Source of the DNA: Lachnospiraceae bacterium
GTDB lineage: Bacteria; Bacillota; Clostridia; Lachnospirales; Lachnospiraceae
NCBI GenBank assembly: GCA_910575555.1
Contig: CAJTFX010000012.1
Location: forward strand, 1,020-65,019
Length of the DNA stretch: 64,000 nucleotides
Reading direction: 5' to 3'
This document shows, piece after piece, positions 36,356 through 45,138 of the stretch; within the stretch, counting starts at the first letter, position 1; each line of letters begins with the position of its first letter. Under the pieces are notes generated by a model. The model made no database searches. It was not told where the DNA came from and saw only the letters and a list, made by a program, of their open reading frames with translations. Made by a program: the position numbers and the translations under genes.

Positions 36356-37988
36356 ACCCCAGTTCTCTGTCTATAATGGTTCCGTCTACTGCATTTATGA
36401 TCAGCAGGCTCTGGTTAGAATGTTCACCGCTGTCTTTGCTTGTATAGTCCACAGATTCCGAGTCATAGCCTCCGAAAAAATCCCAGGCCGGCACAAGTAT
36501 CCCGGATTTGCTGTCTACGGTCGGATCATAAATCCTGGTGTAACCCAATGTAATTTTTCTGACGTGGTAAGTAAGCTTGTTGTAATAATCCAGCATATCT
36601 GCATTGGTAATTTCCATCATCTGCTCATATATCTTTATAATGCTTTCAAAATCCATCAGCTTCACATTTTTGGTCTGAATTTCTCCAACGTTATAAGGAT
36701 TGTAAATTTCCACTCTCTCAATTCCGCCGCTTCCCACCACTACCTCACACCGCTCATAACTCCAGGGAATCAGGGTACTGTTATGATCCTCCAGGCTTCC
36801 CCCATAGGCATCCGTAAAGGTAACAGCCGCTCCGTCCAGTACTCTGGTAAAGTAAAAGACATATCCTGCATCCTGAACATCTTCTTCTTTTATTTCATAA
36901 CTGCTGCAGTAAAGAGAATAATCCCAGCTGGTAACTTCCCAGTCCCATCCCAACTGTTGAATTTTCTCCTTTGCCATTTTTTCAGCATCTTCATAAGAAA
37001 TTTTTACCAGGCTTTTCACCGTATCTTCTGACAGGGAATGGGAATCTGTCTCTCCATCGGCAGATCTGTTTTCCGTATCCATGGCATACCTTCCGTCCTT
37101 CCATCCAGTGGTATTAAAATCCCGGAAACTCTGAGGCCCCTCCTCCTGAGTCTGAATCAGTATTCTGACATCTGAGGTATGGGCGTCATTGCCGCTGATT
37201 GTGTAGCCGTAAATTCCCTGATCTGTTTCCGCTACGCCGTAAAACCTGTTTTCATCTACCTTAGTCACATTTTCTCCATTGGTGGTATCCACCCATTCTA
37301 AGCCGAAGGACGGAACCACTTCCTGTTTCTCTATCTGTTCCGGCGCATCCGCCATACTTATCTCATCGCCTTCAATAGCAGCGTCTATGTCAAAAGACAG
37401 ATTGCCTTCATCGTCTGTTCCCCAGTGATAGGGGTCCAGGTTTCCTTCCGCCTTCCACTTCTTCAGCATGGTAATATCCTTCTGGTAATCTTCCTTCGTC
37501 CATGTATTATAACTGTAACCGTGATAGAACTTCGCATTTTCAAAGAAAGTGTTTGTAATCTGATCAATTAATTCCTGATCCACTTCTCTGGCTGATACCT
37601 GATAGGTATTCATGGCATCCACTTTGGGGAGCACAATTTCTGCATCGGTATCAACGGTAATCTTGCCTCCTTCATATTCCATCTGATTCTTATATGATTT
37701 GGGCGCTTTTACAATTTCGTTGATTTTTCCTTCTTTTTCTTCGGCGGCTTCTTCCGTATCCAAACTGTCTTTGGTTTCTTCGGAATCCTGGTTTCCTGGT
37801 TCGTTCCCATCTTTTTCAGAAACTTCTTCATTGCTCTCATAATTCTTGATATTGTCTGCGCTTTTTTGCTTTACAATGGATTCTTTGGGCGTTTCCTGGC
37901 ATCCCGCCAGAATGATAAGCAGCCCCGCCGCAAAAACTGCCCTGCATCTGTTTCTGAATGCTGTTAAAATCACCTTTTTTTCTTTCAT
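36351..37988 (-). CDS. DUF6034-like lipoprotein (paralogue 1)
   Basis: 545 residues. A lipoprotein signal with lipobox LLIILAGCQ places the mature Cys at about 29. An acidic Glu/Asp/Ser-rich stretch (about 50-88) is absent from the paralogue. Then comes a long conserved domain with motifs shared with the next gene, such as TDAEIVLPKVDAMNTYQVSA, TLIPWSYERCEVVVG, and a C-terminal IIDRELGY. It resembles DUF6034 proteins of Lachnospiraceae; the function is unknown. It is cotranscribed with the ABC genes and may bind the transported or sensed compound outside the cell. Confidence 0.75.
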   Translation of the reverse strand: MKEKKVILTAFRNRCRAVFAAGLLIILAGCQETPKESIVKQKSADNIKNYESNEEVSEKDGNEPGNQDSEETKDSLDTEEAAEEKEGKINEIVKAPKSYKNQMEYEGGKITVDTDAEIVLPKVDAMNTYQVSAREVDQELIDQITNTFFENAKFYHGYSYNTWTKEDYQKDITMLKKWKAEGNLDPYHWGTDDEGNLSFDIDAAIEGDEISMADAPEQIEKQEVVPSFGLEWVDTTNGENVTKVDENRFYGVAETDQGIYGYTISGNDAHTSDVRILIQTQEEGPQSFRDFNTTGWKDGRYAMDTENRSADGETDSHSLSEDTVKSLVKISYEDAEKMAKEKIQQLGWDWEVTSWDYSLYCSSYEIKEEDVQDAGYVFYFTRVLDGAAVTFTDAYGGSLEDHNSTLIPWSYERCEVVVGSGGIERVEIYNPYNVGEIQTKNVKLMDFESIIKIYEQMMEITNADMLDYYNKLTYHVRKITLGYTRIYDPTVDSKSGILVPAWDFFGGYDSESVDYTSKDSGEHSNQSLLIINAVDGTIIDRELGY

Positions 37989-38044
37989 AAATTTTCCCTT
38001 TTCCTTCCCGCTGATTTCTCAGCTTTTGTATATTTTTTATTTAT

Positions 38045-39535
38045 TTAATATCCCAGCCCCCTGTCAATAACTGTTCCGTCTATGGCATTAATGGTCATAA
38101 AGCTCTGCCTGGAGTGTTCTCCGTTATTTTTTTCATGATGTCCGTCAATTTCTGAATCAATTCCCCCGAAAAAGTCCCACACAGGAACTATAATTCCGGA
38201 ACGATTGTCTACCACAGGCTCATAAATTCTGCTGTAGCCCAAGGTTATTTTGTTAATATGATATGTTCTCTGTGCTTCAAATTTTGTTATATCTGCATTG
38301 GAAACTTCCATCATTTGTTCATAAATTTTCACAATGCTGTCAAAATCCATCAGTTTCACATTTTCAGTCTGAACCTCGTCTATATGATAAGGATTATAAA
38401 TTTCCACTTTCTGAATTCCGTCATCTCCTACAATCACTTCGCATCGTTCATAGCTCCACGGAATTAAGGTACTGTCCATATCCTCCAGACTGCCTCCATA
38501 AGAATCTGTAAAGGTAACAGGCACGCCGTCTAACATCCGGCTGAAACAAAACAGATATCCGCCGTCCACGATATTGTCTTTTTCTACATCCCCTTCTCCC
38601 CGTTTAAAGACCGTATAATCCCAATCATAAACTTCCCAGTCCCAACCCAGCTTCTCAATTTTTTCTCTGGCGATTTTCTCTGCGTCCTCATAAGAAATAT
38701 CTGTATATTCTTTGAGTTCTTCTTCTGTCATGCCTTTAAAGTTTTCTCTTTCGCAGTCCATCAGATATCTTCCTTCCACCCAGAACGTGCTTTGCCGTGG
38801 ATCAGGCAAATCATCCCGCATTTTCTCGATGGAGAATTTAACATCTGCAGACAAACTTCCTGAAATAATGTTATAACTGTAATTACCCTGATCTGTTTCT
38901 GCAAAGCCGTAAAATGAATCTTCATCCACTTGTATTTCGCCTTCTTCCCCTTTTTCAGAACTCCATTCCAGGCCAAAGGAAGGCTTCACTTCCCTTTTGG
39001 TTACTTCATCCGGGGCATTTGCCATATCTTCTTCATCTCTTGTAATCTGTTCGTCAATGTTAAAATACAGTTCTCCGTTCTCATCTGTTCCATATTCGTA
39101 AGGGTCCATATTTCCTTCCTCTTTGTACTGCTTCAGCCTTGTAATATCCTCCTGATACTGCTCTTTCGTCCACTGGCTGTAACCGGAAGCATGATAGAAT
39201 TTAGCTCCCTCAAAAAATGCATTGGTTACCTTGTCTATCAATTCCTGATTCACTTCTACGGCAGATACCTTGTAGGTGTTCATGGTATCTGCGTCCGGCA
39301 AAATGACTTCTGCATTGGTATCAATTACCAATCCGCCTTTTTCGTATTCTGCATGATTCTGATAAGTATCCGGCGCCTTGAGCATATCTTTGATTTTATC
39401 TTCAACGCTTTCATATTCTTTGACGCTGTCTGCGCCTTTTTGCTTTACAATGGTATTCCCGGGTGTTTCCTGACAGCCGGATAATATGCCGATACACAGC
39501 ACTGCTGCAAGAATTGCTATATGTTTTTTCTTCAT
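38045..39535 (-). CDS. DUF6034-like lipoprotein (paralogue 2)
   Basis: 496 residues with lipobox GILSGCQE (mature Cys about 21) and the same domain as the gene at 36351-37988: TNAEVILPDADTMNTYKVSA, TLIPWSYERCEVIVG and TVIDRGLGY. The two most likely arose by tandem duplication. This is the first gene after the sensor kinase and has its own promoter with a likely response-regulator site at 39562-39617. An AGGAGG ribosome site precedes the ATG. Confidence 0.75.
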   Translation of the reverse strand: MKKKHIAILAAVLCIGILSGCQETPGNTIVKQKGADSVKEYESVEDKIKDMLKAPDTYQNHAEYEKGGLVIDTNAEVILPDADTMNTYKVSAVEVNQELIDKVTNAFFEGAKFYHASGYSQWTKEQYQEDITRLKQYKEEGNMDPYEYGTDENGELYFNIDEQITRDEEDMANAPDEVTKREVKPSFGLEWSSEKGEEGEIQVDEDSFYGFAETDQGNYSYNIISGSLSADVKFSIEKMRDDLPDPRQSTFWVEGRYLMDCERENFKGMTEEELKEYTDISYEDAEKIAREKIEKLGWDWEVYDWDYTVFKRGEGDVEKDNIVDGGYLFCFSRMLDGVPVTFTDSYGGSLEDMDSTLIPWSYERCEVIVGDDGIQKVEIYNPYHIDEVQTENVKLMDFDSIVKIYEQMMEVSNADITKFEAQRTYHINKITLGYSRIYEPVVDNRSGIIVPVWDFFGGIDSEIDGHHEKNNGEHSRQSFMTINAIDGTVIDRGLGY

Positions 39536-39561
39536 ATTAAATCCTCCTGTTCTTATATTTC

Positions 39562-39617
39562 ATAGTAACAGGTTATCTTTTTGAAATATTCACTCAGTTG
39601 TAAAGGTTTGGTAAAGG
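39562..39617 (-). promoter_or_regulatory. promoter with response-regulator direct repeats, lipoprotein/ABC operon
   Basis: Plus-strand GTAAAGG occurs at 39600 and 39611, an 11-bp period typical of OmpR-family sites. On the minus strand the -10 TACTAT is at 39567-39562, exactly 30 nt after the TTTACAA edge of the repeat. The same arrangement and spacing occur at 41632-41687. Confidence 0.65.
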
Positions 39618-39638
39618 ATTTTTCTTTCTGAGAATGAT

Positions 39639-40895
39639 TCATTGACGCTCTAATCTAACAGAAATCTTCGTTCCTTCTCCCAATCTGCTCTCAATTTTCA
39701 TGGTTCCGTGATGCACCGCCGCAATCTGATCACAGAGTGCAAGGCCCAGTCCCATATTTCCGCTTTTCCTGGAACGGGACTTATCCACGCGATAAAAAGC
39801 TTTCCGGACTTTATCCACTTCTTCCGGGGGAATTCCACACCCTTCGTCTCTCACCCAGAGAGAATCCTCATCTGCTCCCAGATAAATCCGGCTGCCGGGT
39901 TCGGACGCCATAATACTGTTGTTTATCAGGTTAATCAAAAAGCTTGTCATCAAATCTTCATCCAGTTTCCTGGTTTTTCCCCGATAATTCCCCTCCCGCA
40001 TCAGTTGAATCCCTGTTTCCTGCAGCCTGTGGGACATATTATCTTCCACTGCTTCAAAGAGATGCTCCAGAAATACCTCCTGCAGCATCACTTTGCATTC
40101 CGCTTCATACAGTCTCGTTAATTCCATCATTTTCTCTGTCAGACGGGACAGCCTGCCGCTTTCCTGATTAATATAACGCAGGGATTTCTCCTCCTGCTCA
40201 GGGGATAACTTTACGTTCAGAAGGGTTTCTGAATATCCTTTGATGGCTGTCAGCGGGGTCTTTAATTCATGGGACATGCTTCCGATTAACTGTCTCTGGG
40301 TTTCGTTAATTGCCTGCAGGGGTTTTGTAATTTTCTTAATCAAAAATACTAACAGTGCTGCCATCGCCAGGGAGGCCCCGCAGGAAATCAGAAGCTCCTG
40401 AATCATCAGATCCCGGCTTTTATCATAAATATAAGTGACATCCACTGCATAAAATATGGAATAATTGGAAGATTTCATCCGGTAATACCTGACCGCATCC
40501 TTTTCAAAAAACACCAGAATATATCTGCCGCCGCTTTTCTCTAACACACAATTTATGGGACTTTCTATATTCTTTACATTAACATTCTTCACATCAAATT
40601 CATAAGGGCTGTCATTGTACAATTCCTCTTCTTCTTTATATAACGCTGAATTTTCCGGCATATTTTCCCGAAAACAGTAGATGATTACATGATCTGACAA
40701 CTGAGACTTTAAGTTTGCATTAGACAGCTTCTGGCTGAAATTCCCGGAAGCATTTTCATAGATTTTACGTTCTTTTTCTTTCATCAAATCAATTTTTTCC
40801 TGACGACTGGTAAAAATTACATAAAACGAAAAAATCTGCGCCAACACAAAAAGCATGGTTGACGCAGTAAATGCAATTTTCTTAATCATATCCAT
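39639..40895 (-). CDS. sensor histidine kinase (OmpR/EnvZ type)
   Basis: About 418 residues. A membrane helix (about 5-22), an extracytoplasmic domain of about 140 residues and a second helix (about 167-185) precede the dimerisation domain with the phospho-acceptor motif MSHELKTPLTAIKG. The ATPase domain has the N-box SFLINLINNSI, G1 VRDEGCGIP and G2 GNMGLGLALC. It phosphorylates the regulator encoded 31 nt upstream. The extracytoplasmic part gives no ligand clue; context with a peptide-type ABC transporter suggests envelope or peptide stress. The ATG at 40895 follows GGAGGG. Confidence 0.92.
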   Translation of the reverse strand: MDMIKKIAFTASTMLFVLAQIFSFYVIFTSRQEKIDLMKEKERKIYENASGNFSQKLSNANLKSQLSDHVIIYCFRENMPENSALYKEEEELYNDSPYEFDVKNVNVKNIESPINCVLEKSGGRYILVFFEKDAVRYYRMKSSNYSIFYAVDVTYIYDKSRDLMIQELLISCGASLAMAALLVFLIKKITKPLQAINETQRQLIGSMSHELKTPLTAIKGYSETLLNVKLSPEQEEKSLRYINQESGRLSRLTEKMMELTRLYEAECKVMLQEVFLEHLFEAVEDNMSHRLQETGIQLMREGNYRGKTRKLDEDLMTSFLINLINNSIMASEPGSRIYLGADEDSLWVRDEGCGIPPEEVDKVRKAFYRVDKSRSRKSGNMGLGLALCDQIAAVHHGTMKIESRLGEGTKISVRLERQ

Positions 40896-40953
40896 CGGTA
40901 TCCCTCCACCCGGTATCTCCATTGATGTTCGGCTGCTGCATGAAGTTTCTGTT

Positions 40954-41616
40954 TCATGGAACTTCCATTCGATAACCTACCCTTGGCACAGTAATTATCA
41001 CATCGGAAAAATCCAGTTTTTTACGGATATTTCCCACATGCACATCAACCGTCCGGCTCTCTCCCTGAAAATCCACGCCCCAGAGAATATTCAAAATCTG
41101 ATCTCTTGTAATGACCCGGTTCCGATATTTCCAGAATACCAGAAGGCAGTCAAATTCCATGGGCTGCATGGGGATTTCCCTGCCTCCTTTTTGTACAGTT
41201 CTCTTCTTTTCATTGATTACCACATCACGAATTCGGATTTCCTGTGTCTCTTCTTTGCCGCAGCGCTTCAGTATGTTGTCCATGCGGACTAAAAGCTCCA
41301 GCATTTCAAAGGGCTTTACAATATAGTCCTCTGCCCCGCTTCTTAATCCCTTTACCTTACTGGGCAAATCTCCTTTGGCTGTCAGGTAAATAACGGGGAT
41401 TTTGTGCTCCTTCAGTTCCTCCAACAGTTCAAATCCGTCTTTTCCCGGAAGCATAATATCCAAAAGGGCCAGGGAGTAATCGTCCTGTTCTTTTAAATGG
41501 CGGCTGAATTCATTGCCGTCAAAAAAAGGAACCGGATTGTAGCCTGCAATTTCAAGATTCATGCAGATTAGATCGTTGATGGGCGGTTCATCTTCTATCA
41601 CTAATATCTTTTTCAT
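40954..41616 (-). CDS. OmpR-family response regulator
   Basis: 220 residues. The receiver domain (1-115) has acidic residues in VIEDEPP, phospho-acceptor Asp (LALLDIMLPGKDG), Thr (IYLTAKG) and Lys (YIVKPFE). The C-terminal winged helix (about 128-220) has the recognition region VDVHVGNIRKKL. It is the first gene of a large operon with the kinase, two lipoproteins and an ABC transporter. Likely autoregulated through the GTAAAGG repeats at its promoter. Confidence 0.94.
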   Translation of the reverse strand: MKKILVIEDEPPINDLICMNLEIAGYNPVPFFDGNEFSRHLKEQDDYSLALLDIMLPGKDGFELLEELKEHKIPVIYLTAKGDLPSKVKGLRSGAEDYIVKPFEMLELLVRMDNILKRCGKEETQEIRIRDVVINEKKRTVQKGGREIPMQPMEFDCLLVFWKYRNRVITRDQILNILWGVDFQGESRTVDVHVGNIRKKLDFSDVIITVPRVGYRMEVP

Positions 41617-41631
41617 ATTATCACCAAGTCT

Positions 41632-41687
41632 ATTATAGCGAAGATTGGAAAAGAAAGCGAGAGGGATTTGTAAAGGTTTTGTAAAAG
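41632..41687 (-). promoter_or_regulatory. autoregulated promoter of the response regulator gene
   Basis: Minus strand -10 TATAAT (41637-41632) with a poor -35. Plus-strand direct repeats GTAAAGG (41670) and GTAAAAG (41681) are 11 bp apart, and their edge lies exactly 30 nt from the -10. This fits class II activation by the OmpR-type regulator. Confidence 0.65.
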
Positions 41688-41691
41688 TGTT

Positions 41692-41721
41692 TTCAAAATT
41701 TTTATGAAGTTGTGTTATAAT
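41692..41721 (+). promoter_or_regulatory. promoter of the LytTR regulator gene
   Basis: -35 TTCAAA (41692-41697), 18-nt spacer, -10 TATAAT (41716-41721). It is divergent from the response-regulator promoter and close to the same direct repeats, so cross-control is possible. Confidence 0.55.
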
Positions 41722-41790
41722 AAGTTTACAAAGATACGGTTTTTGGAATTCTATGGATATTCAAAATAATCTGAAAACGAGGAAGAAAAT

Positions 41791-42507
41791 ATGTTAAATA
41801 TTGTGATATGTGACGATGAGAAAGGAACATGTGAAGAATTAAAAGACATATTGATCAATCATTCGTCCAGGAATCAGACCTCTTATCATATAGAGACTTA
41901 CTATACAGGGACAGATTTATCAGAGGCTTTGATGAATCATAACAGAGCAGACATTCTTTTTCTTGACATTGCGCTGCCCGGAGTGGATGGAATTAATGTG
42001 GGAAAAATGATCCGGAATACGATGGGCGATGAGCAGACAGTCATAGTCTATATTTCGTCAAGCAAATCCTATGCGTTGGATCTGTTTCAAAACCGCCCCT
42101 TTGATTTTCTGACGAAACCGCTGGAAGAAGAAAAAATAACGTCTGTCATGGATAAAATTCTCCAGTTCCTGGGAAAAAACGTCTCTTTTCTGGAGTTTCA
42201 AAACAAAGGAAAATTGTATAAGATACCCTATAGAGACATCCTTTATCTGCAGAGTGAAAAAAGGAAAATCAGGGTGGTGACAGTAAGGGGGATAAAAGAA
42301 TATTATGGAAAGTTAAACGAAGCGGAGGAACTGCTTCCTGCCGACACTTTTTTGAAAATACATAAATCTTATCTTATCAATACGCATTTCGTAGAAACTT
42401 ATACATACGAACAAATTACAATGGTTGACGGCAGCGTGCTGAATATCAGCCAGCCGCAAAGACCTTACGTAAGAAAGAAAATTTTGGAGAGTGAGAGGAG
42501 AAAATAA
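41791..42507 (+). CDS. LytTR-type (AgrA/ComE-like) response regulator
   Basis: 238 residues. The receiver domain has acidic residues in IVICDDEKG, phospho-acceptor Asp in LFLDIALPGVDG and Lys in FLTKPLEEE. The C-terminal LytTR DNA-binding domain (about 135-235) includes YRDILYLQSEKRKI, TFLKIHKSYLINTHFV and a terminal RPYVRKKI. Such regulators respond to peptide quorum signals or bacteriocins through a GHKL kinase, and one is encoded next. No agrB/agrD genes are visible in the window, so the signal is unknown; the Cys-rich peptide from this locus is a candidate. Confidence 0.94.
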   Translation: MLNIVICDDEKGTCEELKDILINHSSRNQTSYHIETYYTGTDLSEALMNHNRADILFLDIALPGVDGINVGKMIRNTMGDEQTVIVYISSSKSYALDLFQNRPFDFLTKPLEEEKITSVMDKILQFLGKNVSFLEFQNKGKLYKIPYRDILYLQSEKRKIRVVTVRGIKEYYGKLNEAEELLPADTFLKIHKSYLINTHFVETYTYEQITMVDGSVLNISQPQRPYVRKKILESERRK

Positions 42508-42508
42508 G

Positions 42509-43078
42509 ATGGGGATTAAGGGGATATTACTGAGCATAACGGCCAATGCCGTTCGAACTGCTGCCATTAAAAAAATGGTTGACACATTTGCAGACAAAAA
42601 AGTCTGTCTTTGGAAATTCCATTGGATATTATATCTGTTTTTCTGGGGATTTACCAGCACAATTTACCACCTCTTTTATGATCCGCCTTTTAACCTTTTA
42701 TGCAATGTCCTGGGGCTTATTCTAGTACTTTTGCCATATGACATAAAGACTTCGAGAAAAGCGCTTACCGTGTTTTTGATTTATGGGATCAATGCTTTGG
42801 ACGACAGTATCATAGTATTTGCTTTTTCAAAGTATCAGTACGGAAACTCTGTGAATCCCCTGCAGGAGTATGTTACAAGTCTGGTGATGTTTCTGGCTGC
42901 AATGATTATGGAGAGGACGATAAGGGCAGAAAGAGACTCTGCCCTTCCTGTCAGATATCAAGCTTCGCTGGGAATTGTTCCCGTTATAAGCATAGGAGTT
43001 ATTTTTTACGTGGTAAAGATGGGGGAGCAGCTCAGGGGGGGTTATTCTTTTTACAGCGACAGGGCTGCTGATCATTAA
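42509..43078 (+). CDS. GHKL sensor kinase, N-terminal membrane part (frameshifted)
   Basis: About 189 residues, almost all membrane segments (five hydrophobic stretches between 35 and 175). The frame then shifts at a run of seven G (43035-43041) and runs into a stop at 43078. If one G is removed, the sequence continues as VILFTATGLLIINILNIYIY, a good sixth helix, straight into the kinase part at 43107-43778. The whole would be about 422 residues, normal for AgrC/GHKL kinases. So this is one gene broken or switched by a 1-nt shift. Start ATG 42509 uses the AGGAG inside the end of the regulator gene. Confidence 0.8.
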   Translation: MGIKGILLSITANAVRTAAIKKMVDTFADKKVCLWKFHWILYLFFWGFTSTIYHLFYDPPFNLLCNVLGLILVLLPYDIKTSRKALTVFLIYGINALDDSIIVFAFSKYQYGNSVNPLQEYVTSLVMFLAAMIMERTIRAERDSALPVRYQASLGIVPVISIGVIFYVVKMGEQLRGGYSFYSDRAADH

Positions 43079-43106
43079 TATCTTAAATATATATATCTAT
43101 CAGTCA

Positions 43107-43778
43107 TTGATTCAGTTTTATTCCGCATACATGGAACAAAAAATGCAGGAACCAATCATGCATATATACGCCCAGGAATTAGAGAGCATACAGGAATCTC
43201 AAAAAAATGAAAAAACCTTATGGCATGATATAAAACACCATATCATTGAATTGAAAATGCTGCTGAAAGAAAAAAAGATTCAGGAAGCGCAGGAATATCT
43301 AAAAGAGATGGAACAATTTATGACAGGCTCCCATGAGACAGCAGCTACGGGAAACCAGGAAGTGGACGGCATTCTGGAGTATATGATAAAGAGAGCAAAC
43401 AGAACATTAAAAGAAGTGAACGTGCAGATAAATATTCCAGAAGGGATGTTCCATGGAAATTTTAAATTATGCACCATTTTGGGAAATCTGCTGGATAATG
43501 CAATTCGGGAATCGCAAAAAACAGAACGCAGCTATTTGAACGTTGAAATATACGTAAAATCCGGCATTCTTTTTCTGTTTATAGAAAACAGCTATTCCGG
43601 CAATATCATCAAACGAAAAGAAACATTTAAGACAACTCAAAAAGATGCGGCCCGTCATGGAATCGGGCTGGAAAATGTCAGGAAAATGATAGATATGTGC
43701 GGGGGAGAGATTAATATAAGTAACACGGAAGATATCTTTAAGGTGGAAGCGCTTCTGTATATCAATTCCGTGAAATAA
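43107..43778 (+). CDS. GHKL sensor kinase, C-terminal kinase part (frameshifted)
   Basis: About 223 residues in the +1-shifted frame. The H-box is TLWHDIKHHIIELKMLL, the N-box TILGNLLDNAIRES, and the G-box HGIGLENVRKMIDMCGG. The apparent start is a TTG with no ribosome site, and the frame is open upstream through a membrane helix to the G7 run. It therefore belongs with 42509-43078 as a single kinase. In the shifted state the catalytic part would be made poorly or not at all, leaving the LytTR regulator without its partner. Confidence 0.85.
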   Translation: MIQFYSAYMEQKMQEPIMHIYAQELESIQESQKNEKTLWHDIKHHIIELKMLLKEKKIQEAQEYLKEMEQFMTGSHETAATGNQEVDGILEYMIKRANRTLKEVNVQINIPEGMFHGNFKLCTILGNLLDNAIRESQKTERSYLNVEIYVKSGILFLFIENSYSGNIIKRKETFKTTQKDAARHGIGLENVRKMIDMCGGEINISNTEDIFKVEALLYINSVK

Positions 43779-43790
43779 TTTCTCAGGAAA

Positions 43791-43863
43791 TTACATGATT
43801 TTTTACATAAACATGATTAATTTATTACATCTTGATAAAAATAGAAAATTTGTATGGTATAAT
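43791..43863 (+). promoter_or_regulatory. likely LytTR-regulated promoter of the peptide locus
   Basis: An extended -10 (TGGTATAAT, hexamer 43858-43863) has no good -35 at 17 nt. Upstream, TTACAT occurs at 43791, 43803 and 43825, the last two 22 bp apart, as expected for a LytTR dimer on direct repeats. Binding is inferred from spacing and context. Confidence 0.45.
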
Positions 43864-43913
43864 GATAAAAAATATTCAGGATGTACCCTGATACTAAGAT
43901 TAGCGAGGTAACA

Positions 43914-45125
43914 ATGTACAGAATAAAATACGCAGTGAGAAACAAAAGCAGAAGTTTTTTGTTAATTCTAATCTCCTTTATCTTTATCAGCTTTATCTTT
44001 ATTTATCTTGACAGCATTGACGGAAACTACCGCGCCCTGGAAAATTTAGGAGAACAGATTCCCGTGTCCATATGCCTGACAGATGTCAGCGGGATACGGC
44101 AGCAAGGACTTAGGATTCAGGAAAAAACGGCGGATCATTTAGAGCAGTTAGATGTGAAAGAGAAAGTGCTGACTGCCGAAAGCTACGGCAATGTCAGCCG
44201 CGGCGGCCAGGACAAAGAGAAAATAAGCGTGTTCCTCACCGCTGCCAATGACGCCTCTGCATTCCTGCTTGAGCCGGAAAGCCTTACCGTCAGCATGGAG
44301 GAATTTGAGACAATGCTGTCAGAGGACGCCGGAGTCTGCCTCCTAAGCAGAGAATATGCAGAAGAACGGGGGTTGGACTGCCAGCCGGGAGACGTGTTGG
44401 AACTGAACCTTTACAGCGGAAAATATGATGAAATCGGCCAGGTGGACGGATTTGAAAAGGTCGCCTCCACTCAGATAGAAATAGGCGGATTCTTCCAGGG
44501 ACGCGTATATGACAGCATAATGACGGAAGAACCCAATGTCATCTGTTCAGCGGATTGGCTTAGAGGCCAGTACGCAGCGGAAGGGAAACCTTTCTATTAC
44601 TCTTCGGCAAGAGGGGTGGTTGGAAATCCCATGGAACTGAATGCATGGAAGGAAAAAGCGAGGGAGCTTTCCTTCTTCCCCATGGACACACAGAAGCCGG
44701 AGGACATTGCGCAGATAGCTCTGTCGGTGGATGATAGAAACTATATCCAGACAGCTTCTAAAATCAAGAAGAACATAGAAATTTTAAAGATATTCGTCAT
44801 ACCGGTTTTTGTTTTGCTTATTCTTTTGGAGGCATTGATTTTCTTTCTGTCCATCCATAACCAGAAAAGGGAAATCTTCCTGATGCGCTGCCTGGGGATG
44901 AAAAGATTTGAGATTATCCTGCAGCTGCTGCTGGAAGGAAGCGCATTAGCTGTTATCGGGAGCGGAGCGGCCATGGCTGTTTTACTCTGTGCCGGCTATG
45001 GATTTCCGGCAGACACCTGGCTGAAAGTATTTCTTGCATTTATGGCGGTACAGTTCCTTGGCTCAGCGTTTTCCGCCGTCCTTGTGTGCCGGAAAAACGT
45101 GCTGTATATCGGGAAGACGTATTAG
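43914..45125 (+). CDS. FtsX/MacB-type ABC permease
   Basis: About 403 residues: one N-terminal membrane helix (about 12-32), an extracytoplasmic domain of about 250 residues, and three C-terminal helices (about 298-320, 345-370 and 376-395). The cytoplasmic loop HNQKREIFLMRCLGMKRFEI matches the FtsX-family signature. The start at 43914 is supported by GCGAGGTAACA; an ATG at 43881 lacks a spaced ribosome site. It precedes its ATPase by 13 nt. In peptide loci such pairs often give self-protection or take part in sensing. It is a shorter relative of the three permeases downstream. Confidence 0.85.
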   Translation: MYRIKYAVRNKSRSFLLILISFIFISFIFIYLDSIDGNYRALENLGEQIPVSICLTDVSGIRQQGLRIQEKTADHLEQLDVKEKVLTAESYGNVSRGGQDKEKISVFLTAANDASAFLLEPESLTVSMEEFETMLSEDAGVCLLSREYAEERGLDCQPGDVLELNLYSGKYDEIGQVDGFEKVASTQIEIGGFFQGRVYDSIMTEEPNVICSADWLRGQYAAEGKPFYYSSARGVVGNPMELNAWKEKARELSFFPMDTQKPEDIAQIALSVDDRNYIQTASKIKKNIEILKIFVIPVFVLLILLEALIFFLSIHNQKREIFLMRCLGMKRFEIILQLLLEGSALAVIGSGAAMAVLLCAGYGFPADTWLKVFLAFMAVQFLGSAFSAVLVCRKNVLYIGKTY

Positions 45126-45138
45126 GAGAAGAACGAAT

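Noticed and set aside
41791-43778. Complete agr quorum-sensing system
   Set aside because: Only AgrA- and AgrC-like genes are present; no AgrB protease or AgrD peptide gene was found nearby.
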